From positions 1-58,023 of the forward strand of contig UQVP01000004.1 in assembly GCA_900544605.1 (NCBI GenBank): a stretch of 58,023 bases of DNA, read 5' to 3'. This document shows positions 50,367 through 57,970 of this stretch, piece by piece (within the stretch, counting starts at the first letter, position 1; every line of letters begins with the position of its first letter). Under the pieces are notes generated by a model. The model made no database searches. It saw nothing but the letters and a program-made list of their open reading frames with translations, and had not been told where the DNA came from. Source of the DNA: an uncultured Mycoplasmatota bacterium (lineage in GTDB: Bacteria; Bacillota_I; Bacilli_A; RF39; UBA660). The position numbers and the translations under genes are program-made.

Positions 50367-52013
50367 TTATTGACTATTATAATTGTTTTGTCTTTCAATA
50401 GTTAAAACTTTTTGTTTATTTTTTTTATAAACACTATCTAGGTCATTATGAAGGCCTAATATTTTTTCTTTTTCAAAATTTATTTTACTTTCTATTTTAT
50501 CAAGCTCATCTAAATAAGCAATTAATGACACTTGATAATTAATATCAGCACCATATTTTTTTATTACTTCTTTTCTTATATCACCAATTTGATATAAAGA
50601 ATCACTTAATAAAAAATTCATACGATCTAAATAATTGGTGGTAGTTATTATTTCATTTTCTAAATTTTCATATATATACTTAACGTCAACCTCAGGTTGT
50701 AATATTCTTTTTACACTTCTTAAAGAATTGTTAAGCATCACACCACTTACTATTCCACCAATCATCTTGTTTTTAAACAAACTAATAGGAAACAACCCAA
50801 AAGCAAAATTAAAAATAGATGACACTAAATTTTTAGTATAATAAAAAATAGTTGGTCTTTGTCTTTTTATGGACATTTTAGAAAGAGAACGCTGTAATTT
50901 ATTAATTTTACGTTGTTCTTTTGCAATACTATCATAAATAATTTTATTAGCTAATGTTAACTCAAGCAACTTGTTATCTTTTTCTTCTTTTTTTATTTCT
51001 TTTTTATTCTCTTGTTTTGGTTCTTTTTTCATTTCTTTATCATCTACACTTTTATTTTGCTCTTTATTTTTTTCACTTAAAATTATTTCTTTTTTTACAT
51101 CCTCAATTTGAATAAGCGTTTTATCACATAAACTTATTTTTTCTTTTATTTTTTTATCATTTTTTCTTATTTCATATATGTCAATATCTTTAATTTTAAT
51201 ATAATTTTCTAATTCCTTAAACCCTGGCAATTCTTTTAAAGCTTCATATTTTAATAAAATAGCTTCTATTTTTAACTTTAATTGTTTAATTTTGAATTCA
51301 TAATCAAACAAATTGTTATAATCTTTTTCTTGTTTAATTTTTTCTTGTAAAGAAGAGATCTCTTTTGCATACTTATCAATATCTTTATTCATTTGTTTTA
51401 CTTCTAAAACAGGAACGTAAGCTTTTTTTAAACCTTTTTTGCTAGGTATTATATTAATATTAGTTTCTCTTAATTCAACTTCTTTTTTTAAATCTAAAGC
51501 TTTATTATCGCCTTTTTTTATCTGGTTTTTTGTTATATTTTCATTTTCTGAAGTCTTAGCATTTTTATTTACTACATCTTTTATTTCTAAATCTTTAATA
51601 TTTTCTTTTATAACTTCAACTCTTTTTTTATAACTATCTAATTTATTAGATTTTTTATTAAAAAACTTATAATTTTTTTCATTAATTTCTTGTTCTATTT
51701 TTTCAAGTTTATTTATATCTTCTAAAGTAACTATTTTATTATGTATTTTTATTTCTATATTAGAAATTTCTTTTTCTAAATTAATTTTTTTGTTTTTAGG
51801 TTCAAATAGCCCTAAAAAAAGACCAAGTACTGTTAACCCAAAGACTTTTGGTTTACTATAATGTTTAGGAGAAACTACTACTTGTTTTTGCTTTTCTGCT
51901 AACATTTTCTTACGTTTTAATTCTTTTAATTTTTTCTTTTGTTCTTTTTTATATTTTAAAAATCTTTTCCAAGCAATTATTCTATCTTTCAAACTACCTT
52001 TTTGATTAGGCAT
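50367..52013 (-). CDS. Long coiled-coil protein of unknown function
   Basis: 548 residues from the ATG at 52013 (GGTGG upstream). Lys/Glu-rich throughout, with a basic N-terminus (KKEQKKKLKELKRKKM), a short hydrophobic stretch (VFGLTVLGLFLGLF), heptad-rich coiled coil from about 70 to 380, then a second hydrophobic region (LVSSIFNFAFGLFPISLF ... MIGGIVSGVML) near 400-435 and a final helical part. No known domain recognised. Lies between a glycosyltransferase and a BclA-like gene, so a spore-envelope or membrane-scaffold role is possible but unproven. Confidence 0.72.
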   Translation of the reverse strand: MPNQKGSLKDRIIAWKRFLKYKKEQKKKLKELKRKKMLAEKQKQVVVSPKHYSKPKVFGLTVLGLFLGLFEPKNKKINLEKEISNIEIKIHNKIVTLEDINKLEKIEQEINEKNYKFFNKKSNKLDSYKKRVEVIKENIKDLEIKDVVNKNAKTSENENITKNQIKKGDNKALDLKKEVELRETNINIIPSKKGLKKAYVPVLEVKQMNKDIDKYAKEISSLQEKIKQEKDYNNLFDYEFKIKQLKLKIEAILLKYEALKELPGFKELENYIKIKDIDIYEIRKNDKKIKEKISLCDKTLIQIEDVKKEIILSEKNKEQNKSVDDKEMKKEPKQENKKEIKKEEKDNKLLELTLANKIIYDSIAKEQRKINKLQRSLSKMSIKRQRPTIFYYTKNLVSSIFNFAFGLFPISLFKNKMIGGIVSGVMLNNSLRSVKRILQPEVDVKYIYENLENEIITTTNYLDRMNFLLSDSLYQIGDIRKEVIKKYGADINYQVSLIAYLDELDKIESKINFEKEKILGLHNDLDSVYKKNKQKVLTIERQNNYNSQ

Positions 52014-52029
52014 AAACATCACCACCAAC

Positions 52030-52038
52030 ATTATATCA
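52030..52038 (-). promoter_or_regulatory. Extended -10 promoter of the coiled-coil gene
   Basis: TGATATAAT directly after the T run of the glycosyltransferase terminator. Confidence 0.55.
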
Positions 52039-52043
52039 CAAAA

Positions 52044-52067
52044 AAAGTAGAATTAATTTTCTACTTT
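52044..52067 (-). terminator. Terminator of the glycosyltransferase gene
   Basis: AAAGTAGAA/TTCTACTTT 9-bp stem; its 6-base loop contains the TAA stop codon of the gene. Confidence 0.87.
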
Positions 52068-53096
52068 ATCTTTATGTTCATTATATATTTTTGTGTAAAA
52101 ATCTCTCCAAATTTTTAAAATATTTTCTTTACTATAAAATTCACTTATTTCTTTAGAGTTTTTACTTTGTTTTTTGTAAAAATTATTATCATCTTTTAAT
52201 TCTTTTATTAAACTTACAAATTCTTTATTATTTTTACCTTTTACATATTTATTAAATAAAATATCCTCATATAAATCTAAATCTCTTAATAACAAGGGTT
52301 TATGACAATTAACGGCTTCTAAAATTGTCATTGGGAATAGTTCATTATATGATGGCATAAATAAAATATCTGCCATATTAAACATATCATTCATTCTATC
52401 TCTCTTAATAATACCTGTAAAGATAACATTTTTAGGGGGATTATCAACTACTTTTTTCAACTCTTCATAACCATCAGTTATTTTTCCAAATGAGAATCCA
52501 CCACACCATACAAACTGAACATCAGGTAATTTTTTAGCAACTTTAATAAAATCTAAAACACCTTTTCTATTTTGAATTTGGCCAGCACCTAAAACAACAA
52601 ATTTATCTTCTGGAATACCAAGTTGTTCTTTTATCTTTTTTATTTCTGATTTATTCTTTTTGTAAAATTGTTCTTTTGATACATAATTAGGTATATAAAC
52701 TATTTTTTCTCTTTTAATTCCATATCTAACTAAATCATTAATAAAAATAGGATTAACAACCACTAAATAATCAGCTGTGTTATAGAATTTAACTACATAT
52801 TTTTTAAACACATTAAAAGCAAATTTAGGTAATTTTAAACTACCATCTAATGTGTCAGGTAAAAAATGACAGTAAGCAACATTAACACCTTTATTTAACT
52901 TCATTTTTATATAACTTTGTGGTTCTGTTGTATGAGCATGAATGATATCAGCTTTTTTATGAGAATTAATACTAACTTCAAATAAATCTTTAGCACCTTC
53001 ATCAAGTAATTTAATTAATTCTTTATATGCACTTCCAACCCCTTGACCTTCAACAGTATCCGCTAAAGACAACATATTTATTTTAATCTTTTCCAT
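52053..53096 (-). CDS. GT4-family glycosyltransferase
   Basis: 347 residues. GT-B fold: Gly-rich N-terminal loop TVEGQGVGSAYKEL, DIIHAHTTEP, acceptor-side YIPNYVSKEQF, then the donor domain with VLGAGQIQNRKGVLDFIK and the E-x7-E block SYNELFPMTILEAVNC. Resembles glycolipid glycosyltransferases that make diglucosyl- or digalactosyl-diacylglycerol. Cytoplasmic, probably membrane-peripheral. Follows ylmC by 24 bases. Confidence 0.88.
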   Translation of the reverse strand: MEKIKINMLSLADTVEGQGVGSAYKELIKLLDEGAKDLFEVSINSHKKADIIHAHTTEPQSYIKMKLNKGVNVAYCHFLPDTLDGSLKLPKFAFNVFKKYVVKFYNTADYLVVVNPIFINDLVRYGIKREKIVYIPNYVSKEQFYKKNKSEIKKIKEQLGIPEDKFVVLGAGQIQNRKGVLDFIKVAKKLPDVQFVWCGGFSFGKITDGYEELKKVVDNPPKNVIFTGIIKRDRMNDMFNMADILFMPSYNELFPMTILEAVNCHKPLLLRDLDLYEDILFNKYVKGKNNKEFVSLIKELKDDNNFYKKQSKNSKEISEFYSKENILKIWRDFYTKIYNEHKDKVEN

Positions 53097-53120
53097 TATA
53101 TCACCATTTAAATTATATCA

Positions 53121-53351
53121 TTAAATATTAATACTTACAAGAATTACATCTTCTCCTATTTTTTGAATTTGACTCCATTTTATTTCTATTTCATTAGTAT
53201 TTGTAAACATTGAAATAATAAATTTATTTTTTTCAACAATAAAGCCATCCATATTACCTTTATCGTCCAATCTTATATCTATAATATTGCCGATTTTACT
53301 ACCATCATTTACATTAACAACATCTTTTTTTTGTAAATCAGAAAGTCTCAT
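53121..53351 (-). CDS. ylmC: YlmC/YmxH-family PRC-barrel protein
   Basis: 76 residues. PRC barrel: MRLSDLQKKDVVNVNDGSKIGNIIDI, then DGFIVEKN and IKWSQIQKIGEDVILV. This small family is confined to spore-forming Bacillota and in Bacillus lies just downstream of sigG, as here. Exact role not established. Confidence 0.92.
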   Translation of the reverse strand: MRLSDLQKKDVVNVNDGSKIGNIIDIRLDDKGNMDGFIVEKNKFIISMFTNTNEIEIKWSQIQKIGEDVILVSINI

Positions 53352-53379
53352 ACTCTCACCTAACTAATTTTATGAATAT

Positions 53380-53431
53380 AAAAAGTGGTTATTACAATAT
53401 TAACTTTTTAATATTGTCAATACCACTTTTT
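53380..53431 (-). terminator. Very long terminator hairpin inside the end of sigG
   Basis: About 20 paired bases (AAAAAGTGGT ... ACAATATT against AATATTGT ... ACCACTTTTT, small bulges) around an 8-base loop. It includes the last 13 codons of sigG, so transcription end and coding end are fused. Confidence 0.8.
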
Positions 53432-54168
53432 TCTAATCTTGATATTTGAGCTTGTGAAATACCTATTTCCTCTGCTAATTCCATCTGTGTTTTACCTATA
53501 ATATATCGTTCTAATAAAACATATCTTTCTTTTTCTTTTAATTTATTAAGAGCATCTTTAAGCGCAAAAAGTGTTTCCTTATCATATAAATTATTTTTTT
53601 TATCTTGAATTTGATCTTCTAAATAGATAGTATCTCCACCATCACTATAAATTGGCTCCGACATACTAATTGTATCCCGCATCGACTCTAAAGCATTCAC
53701 CACTTCAAATTCATCCAAACCTAACTTTTGGGCAACTAAAGAAATACTAGGCTCACATCCCATTTCATTTATTAATTCTTCTTTTATTCTCATAGCCTGA
53801 TACGCAATATCTTTAATACTTCGTGATATTCTAACACTATTATTATCACGAAGATATCTTTTTACCTCACCTAGAATCATTGGTACAGCATACGTAGAAA
53901 ATCTTACTTCATGTGATAAATCAAAATTATCTATGGCTTTAATTAAACCTATACAACCAACTTGAAATAAATCATCCATATTATCTGTTCTATTATTATA
54001 CTTCTTTAAAATAGATAATACTAATTTTAAATTACCGTTAACTAAATCTTCTTTCGCAAACTTATCACCATTTTGATATTTTTTAAATAGTTCAATCATT
54101 TCATCATTAGTTAACACTTTAATATTCGCAGTATTCACGCCACATATTTCAACCTTATGACGTGCCAT
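53392..54168 (-). CDS. sigG: RNA polymerase sigma-G factor (forespore)
   Basis: 258 residues from the ATG at 54168 (AAAGGAG upstream). The N-terminus MARHKVEICGVNTANIKVL is diagnostic of SigG. Region 2 (FQVGCIGLIKAIDNFDLSHEVRFSTYAVPMILGEVKRYLRDN), region 3 (ISRSIKDIAYQAMRIKEEL) and region 4 HTH (TQMELAEEIGISQAQISRLEKSG) are complete. Directs late forespore genes. The upstream gap has a GTATAA/CAATATA pair (near 54180-54210) that loosely resembles a SigF/SigG promoter. Confidence 0.95.
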   Translation of the reverse strand: MARHKVEICGVNTANIKVLTNDEMIELFKKYQNGDKFAKEDLVNGNLKLVLSILKKYNNRTDNMDDLFQVGCIGLIKAIDNFDLSHEVRFSTYAVPMILGEVKRYLRDNNSVRISRSIKDIAYQAMRIKEELINEMGCEPSISLVAQKLGLDEFEVVNALESMRDTISMSEPIYSDGGDTIYLEDQIQDKKNNLYDKETLFALKDALNKLKEKERYVLLERYIIGKTQMELAEEIGISQAQISRLEKSGIDNIKKLIL

Positions 54169-54218
54169 ATTTTCTCCTTTCATTCTATATTGACAATATA
54201 AAACGAAATTTATACAAG

Positions 54219-54247
54219 AAAAAAATTAGACTTAATCTAATTTTTTT
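54219..54247 (-). terminator. Terminator of the unknown gene between sigE and sigG
   Basis: AAAAAAATTAGA/TCTAATTTTTTT 12-bp stem; the 5-base loop contains the TAA stop codon. Confidence 0.87.
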
Positions 54248-55140
54248 ACTAAAGAATAATCTACTATGACATTTTTTTCTGGAGTAATTGAATATAATGT
54301 ATTTTTATTAATACTTATTCCTAAATAATCTAACATCGCACAAAAGCTAGGATTTGTATGTTTATTATTTTTATTAATAATAACATAGTTCCCTTTATCA
54401 TAATATTCTCTCGTTAAATTAATAGCATCTTCTAAAACATTTTCATCAACACTCACGTATATTTCTGAACTATCAGTAATAAAGTTATTTTTTAAGGCAT
54501 ATTCTATTAAAACTCCAGCTGCTGTTAAAGAATCATGCGTTAAATCTTTAGGAGCAATATTAATTTTCTTACTATTTTTTAATATTTTAATAATTTTTTT
54601 CTTATCCTTAATTATTTCTTCATATTTTTTTAATAATTCTTGTTCATTATTGTAACCATATAAATAACCATCCTTAATTATTTCACGATAAGCTACTAAA
54701 TCTGTTTCAAATTCAAAAGGTAAATTACCTTTATTTTTTTGTTTTCCTGCTACTACAGTTTTAAGACACCAATTATAATCAAAATCATTTTCAGGGATTG
54801 CTATTTCAGGAAGCCAAAAACAATAATTACCATTCGCATTTTTATAATCAAGATAACGATAATTCATATTGAAAGCGTTGGTTAAAAAGTCATATCCCCC
54901 CAACCCTATACCATACTTACAAACTATTTCATCAGGAATATCAAATTTACCTACCAAGCATTTATCATAATCTATTTTTTCAAAGCTTTCAAAACAAGAT
55001 TCGGCATTCAAAAATAAATGAACATAATTTTTATTTTTTTTATACTTATGTGTATTTATTGTTTCTTCAAAATGTTTTTTATTATTATGAACCTTTTTTT
55101 CTTCATATTCTTCTCTAGCCATCAATCGATAAAAAATCAT
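54232..55140 (-). CDS. Unknown protein between sigE and sigG
   Basis: 302 residues from the ATG at 55140 (GAGGGGG upstream). No family recognised, no membrane segment. N-terminal MIFYRLMAREEYEEKKVHNNKKHFE, a central part rich in aromatic residues (GGYDFLTNAFNMNYRYLDY, NGNYCFWLPE), helical middle (LLKKYEEIIKDKKKIIKIL) and an alpha/beta end (IYVSVDENVLEDAI). The N-terminal part could be an ART-like fold, a weak guess. Own promoter and terminator, so it is an independent unit between sporulation sigma genes that are adjacent in Bacillus. Confidence 0.7.
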   Translation of the reverse strand: MIFYRLMAREEYEEKKVHNNKKHFEETINTHKYKKNKNYVHLFLNAESCFESFEKIDYDKCLVGKFDIPDEIVCKYGIGLGGYDFLTNAFNMNYRYLDYKNANGNYCFWLPEIAIPENDFDYNWCLKTVVAGKQKNKGNLPFEFETDLVAYREIIKDGYLYGYNNEQELLKKYEEIIKDKKKIIKILKNSKKINIAPKDLTHDSLTAAGVLIEYALKNNFITDSSEIYVSVDENVLEDAINLTREYYDKGNYVIINKNNKHTNPSFCAMLDYLGISINKNTLYSITPEKNVIVDYSLVKKLD

Positions 55141-55165
55141 AAAAATCCCCCTCAAAGTAGTTCAT

Positions 55166-55193
55166 ATTATAACACTTTTTTAATTTTGTGCAA
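55166..55193 (-). promoter_or_regulatory. sigma-A-type promoter of the gene between sigE and sigG
   Basis: TTGCAC, 16-bp spacer, TATAAT on the minus strand, following the sigE terminator. Confidence 0.65.
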
Positions 55194-55198
55194 CTAAA

Positions 55199-55228
55199 AA
55201 GTGTAAATTATTTTTTAAATTTACACTT
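55199..55228 (-). terminator. Terminator of spoIIGA-sigE
   Basis: 11-bp stem AAGTGTAAATT/AATTTACACTT with an 8-base loop and T run; overlaps the sigE stop codon. Confidence 0.87.
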
Positions 55229-55919
55229 AATATTTAACAACACCTTTTAATTTTTTTATTACCTTTTTTTCTATTCTTGATATATAAGATTGACTAATAC
55301 CTAGTTTTTCAGCAACTTCTTTCTGAGTCATTTCTTTATGATTAAATAAACCATATCTTAAAACCATTATTTCTTTATCTCTATCATTTAATTTTGATAT
55401 TTCTTTATACATCATTTTTTTATCGGTTTCATCTTCTATTCCTTTTGTTACAATATCAGAATCTGTACCTAATATATCTTCTAGGTGAAGTTCATTCCCC
55501 TCTGCATCGTAGCTCAAACTATCTTCAAAACTTACTTCGCTTCTTCTTCGTTTATTTTTTCTTAAAAACATTAAAATTTCATTATCTATACAACGTGATG
55601 CGTAGGTTGCCAACTTAATATTTTTATCAGGTTTATATGTTTTAATTCCCTTAATAAGTCCAATACTACCAATACTAACTAAATCTTCTAAATCAACACC
55701 TGTATTTTCATATTTTTTAGATAAAAATACTACTAAACGAAGATTGTGTTCAATCAATTTCTCCTTCGCATGTATATCTCCTTCTAAAGCTTTATTAACA
55801 TAAGCTAATTCCTCTTCTTTAGAAAGAGGAGCTGGAAGTTTATCCGCACTACCAACATAAAAAATTGAGTGTTCACTATTAAATATTCTTAAAATAAAAT
55901 TTATAACTTTCTTTAACAT
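55227..55919 (-). CDS. sigE: Pro-sigma-E (mother-cell sporulation sigma factor)
   Basis: 230 residues. An amphipathic N-terminal prosequence (MLKKVINFILRIFNSEHSIFYVG) precedes PLSKEEELAYV, as in pro-sigma-E, where SpoIIGA removes about 27 residues. Region 2 (LEDLVSIGSIGLIKGIKTYKPDKNIKLATYASRCIDNEILMFLR) and region 4 (TQKEVAEKLGISQSYISRIEKKV) are intact. It starts one base after spoIIGA, its processing protease, which separates it from the similar sigK. Confidence 0.95.
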   Translation of the reverse strand: MLKKVINFILRIFNSEHSIFYVGSADKLPAPLSKEEELAYVNKALEGDIHAKEKLIEHNLRLVVFLSKKYENTGVDLEDLVSIGSIGLIKGIKTYKPDKNIKLATYASRCIDNEILMFLRKNKRRRSEVSFEDSLSYDAEGNELHLEDILGTDSDIVTKGIEDETDKKMMYKEISKLNDRDKEIMVLRYGLFNHKEMTQKEVAEKLGISQSYISRIEKKVIKKLKGVVKY

Positions 55920-55920
55920 T

Positions 55921-56691
55921 TTAGCCTCCTATTTCTGGTAATATACAATCTACCCCGTCTATATTTATTTTTTCATCAACAAAACCAAGCAATAGTTTTT
56001 CTTTTATAACTCGCCCATCAATTTCTAACTTATCTAACTTTAAACATTTTATTAAACTTGTTTTATTAACTGTATTAATAGGAACAAATATAAAATTAGA
56101 ATCTAAACTATACTTTTTATTTATTAAAATAATTTTTCTTCCAAAATAAGGATCGACAACTTTATTACCTGTATCTACATATCCCACACATTCAATACAT
56201 TCATTATCTGTATATAACTTAACTTTGTGATACTTACTATAATTATTTTTTAAATTCAAACCTTGTCTCACATAAATATATATTATTACTGGTGAAAATA
56301 TGATTAAAAATATAAAATTTATACTCAAACCTTCATGAAAAAAAACTAAACCTTGTTGTTTATATGAAAATTGAACATTTAAAAAATATAAAAAGCCACC
56401 TAATACAATACTTGCCATATATAAAAATCCCAAATTTTTTAGAAAGAAAACTTTATCTTTATATCCAAAGCTAGTCAAAATCATCATAATACTTATAATA
56501 ATTTTTAATAAAAATAACATAACTGAATTAATATTTATAAAAAGAAACAAAATACTTAAACTACCAATAAAAGCTCCTAATACTAATCTATTTATTGATA
56601 CCATTCTTCTTAAAAGAAGGGATACTGATAATAAAAGAAGAAAATCAAAACCAAAATTTAAAAAGAGGACAAGGTCAACATATATTTTCAT
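55921..56691 (-). CDS. spoIIGA: Sporulation sigma-E factor-processing peptidase SpoIIGA
   Basis: 256 residues from the ATG at 56691 (GGTGATACG upstream), about 50 shorter than in B. subtilis. Five N-terminal membrane helices (MKIYVDLVLFLNFGFDFLLLL onward to about 150), then a cytoplasmic aspartic-protease-like half with VGYVDTGNKVVDP (catalytic DTG) near 178 and a last block VDEKINIDGVDCILPEIGG. Cleaves pro-sigma-E in the mother cell on a signal from SpoIIR. TATAAT precedes it directly after the terminator at 56717-56740, without a normal -35 box, as expected if an activator such as Spo0A is needed; no clear Spo0A box was found. Confidence 0.93.
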   Translation of the reverse strand: MKIYVDLVLFLNFGFDFLLLLSVSLLLRRMVSINRLVLGAFIGSLSILFLFININSVMLFLLKIIISIMMILTSFGYKDKVFFLKNLGFLYMASIVLGGFLYFLNVQFSYKQQGLVFFHEGLSINFIFLIIFSPVIIYIYVRQGLNLKNNYSKYHKVKLYTDNECIECVGYVDTGNKVVDPYFGRKIILINKKYSLDSNFIFVPINTVNKTSLIKCLKLDKLEIDGRVIKEKLLLGFVDEKINIDGVDCILPEIGG

Positions 56692-56716
56692 CGTATCACC
56701 ATTAACATTATAAAAA

Positions 56717-56740
56717 AACAACACAAATAATTGTGTCGTT
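56717..56740 (-). terminator. Terminator downstream of pilin 2 and the MutS-like remnant
   Basis: 10-bp stem AACGACACAA/TTGTGTTGTT (one G-T pair) with a 4-base loop and seven T on the minus strand. It lies 354 bases after the pilin 2 stop codon, so the pilin 2 message has a long tail including the hairpins and the remnant ORF. Confidence 0.88.
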
Positions 56741-56793
56741 TTATGATTGTTTTTAAATTTATTTTAATACTATTTACAACAATTGTATTTATA

Positions 56794-56947
56794 TCAAAAG
56801 TATAACTTATTAATAGGAAAAACTGTTTTAATATTATCTTTAAACCTCTTAACTTTATAATAGAATATATTATTTAAAATCATACTATCTTTATCAAACA
56901 CTTCATAAAAACTTCCTGATTTTATAAATATAATATACTTCTAGCAT
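56794..56947 (-). pseudogene. Frameshifted remnant of a MutS domain-I-like (MSL) DGR accessory gene
   Basis: AAGGAG and ATG (56947) are intact. After the second codon one extra base shifts the frame; the other frame then reads KYIIFIKSGSFYEVFDKDS, ILNNIFYYKV and FPINKLYF before a TGA at 56794. F-x-x-x-GSFYEVF-x-x-D and the later FPIN fit the mismatch-binding domain of MutS (GDFYExF..DA ... GIP). MutS-like small proteins are known accessories of diversity-generating retroelements. At about 50 codons it is also truncated. It lies between the pilin 2 hairpins and spoIIGA. Confidence 0.65.
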
Positions 56948-57010
56948 AAAATCTCCTTAAGTTATATACTAAGCTTAAGTCAATGTCCTTTATGACACAT
57001 CAACTTGCCC

Positions 57011-57033
57011 GTGCCTACACTTTCGTTCGGCAC
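57011..57033 (-). other. Second GAAA-loop hairpin downstream of pilin 2
   Basis: GTGCC/GGCAC outer stem with an imperfect inner stem and, on the minus strand, a GAAA loop (TTTC at 57021-57024). G/C-rich in an AT-rich gap. Could be an older or imperfect copy of the element at 57040-57061. Confidence 0.55.
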
Positions 57034-57039
57034 CTTTAT

Positions 57040-57061
57040 ATATTTTGCTTTCGCAAAATAT
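57040..57061 (-). other. GAAA-loop hairpin after the pilin 2 variable region
   Basis: Perfect 9-bp stem (TATTTTGC/GCAAAATA plus one A-T pair) with loop GAAA on the coding strand, 33 bases after the stop codon. In the Bordetella phage DGR a hairpin of 7-8 bp with a GAAA loop just downstream of the variable region is needed for efficient retrohoming. No T run follows, so it is not a normal terminator. Confidence 0.65.
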
Positions 57062-57079
57062 TAGATTCTAGATTCTAAG

Positions 57080-57250
57080 ATGTAGGGCGCACAATTATTC
57101 ACTTCCACAATACGAACTACCATCAGCATCGACGGGGCAGTAGCCTCCAACAACGTACGCATTAACGTTACCACTCGAATCCGCACTCAACAAATAATCA
57201 GAGCCACCGCGACAGATAGAGCTGCTCGCATTGAAGCTGCAGCTTATACC
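57080..57250 (-). other. Candidate DGR variable region and flank of pilin-like gene 2
   Basis: 63 of 120 bases at 57121-57240 are G/C, against well under 30% upstream in the same gene. At least 16 NNC codons (AGC, TGC, TTC, ATC, CGC, GGC, AAC, TAC, CCC, GTC) occur in the last 52 codons. The G/C-rich block runs past the stop codon to about 57080 (GTGCGCCCTAC), as an initiation-of-homing site might. Confidence 0.55.
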
Positions 57251-57970
57251 TTCAATTTTTGCATCTTCTATTTGTTTTAATATTAATGCATTTCCTGTAT
57301 AATCTGCTTCATTTGTTGCATATCCATAAAAAGAATTACCATTGTTATCTTTTCCACCTCTTACACAATATTCCTTTCCTTTTAATATTGCACATGCATA
57401 TGATTCTGTTACTTTATTATCTTTATCTAATATATGTTTTAAATAATTACTTTTACTTGCATCTTTTGTATATTTTGTAGGATCATCCATTGTATCTCCT
57501 ATATTTATAGTATCTGTTGACCATCTATATACTACTGTTGTTGATGATGCACCTCCTTCATTTGTTGCTTCATACTTCTTATTTTCTTGATTATATTTTA
57601 CATTATAATCTCCTACTACTAGTTTTGTTCCATCTTTAGATACTTCTCCATTTTTTATTGTTACTGTTCCTCCACTTGGTTTAGTTCCACTCATATCAAT
57701 TTCTAATTTACCATCTGGTAATCCTGCACCTGTTAGATCTCCATTACCATCTATATCATATGTTCCATTTGATACTGTTTTGTTTTCTAACTTGGTTTCT
57801 GCCACCGCTGTTTCTACTTGTTTGATGTAGTTATCTGCTGTTCTTTCTGCTGCTCCTTTCTTCGCATTCTTGATTGTATTCATTACTATTGGTGTTGCAA
57901 TAAGAGCAATGATTGCTAGTACTACTATTACCGCTAGTAACTCTATTAAAGTAAAGCCTTTTCTTTTCAT
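57095..57970 (-). CDS. Type IV pilin-like protein 2 with hypervariable-looking C-terminus
   Basis: 291 residues, RBS AGGAGG. Prepilin signal MKRKG-FTLIELLAVIVV with Glu5 and a long hydrophobic helix; KKGAAERTADNYIKQVETAV is the usual pilin alpha-1 continuation. A beta-rich middle (GTYDIDGNGDLTGAGLPDG ... TKPSGGTVTIKNGEV) and a Cys-containing distal domain follow (SYACAILKGKEYCVRGG). The last 50 residues (SCSFNASSSICRGG ... YCPVDADGSSYCGSE) are encoded by sequence of about 50% G/C. Its -10 box (TATAAT, 58000-58005) is at the window edge. Like pilin 1 it lacks neighbouring pilus assembly genes. Confidence 0.85.
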   Translation of the reverse strand: MKRKGFTLIELLAVIVVLAIIALIATPIVMNTIKNAKKGAAERTADNYIKQVETAVAETKLENKTVSNGTYDIDGNGDLTGAGLPDGKLEIDMSGTKPSGGTVTIKNGEVSKDGTKLVVGDYNVKYNQENKKYEATNEGGASSTTVVYRWSTDTINIGDTMDDPTKYTKDASKSNYLKHILDKDNKVTESYACAILKGKEYCVRGGKDNNGNSFYGYATNEADYTGNALILKQIEDAKIEGISCSFNASSSICRGGSDYLLSADSSGNVNAYVVGGYCPVDADGSSYCGSE

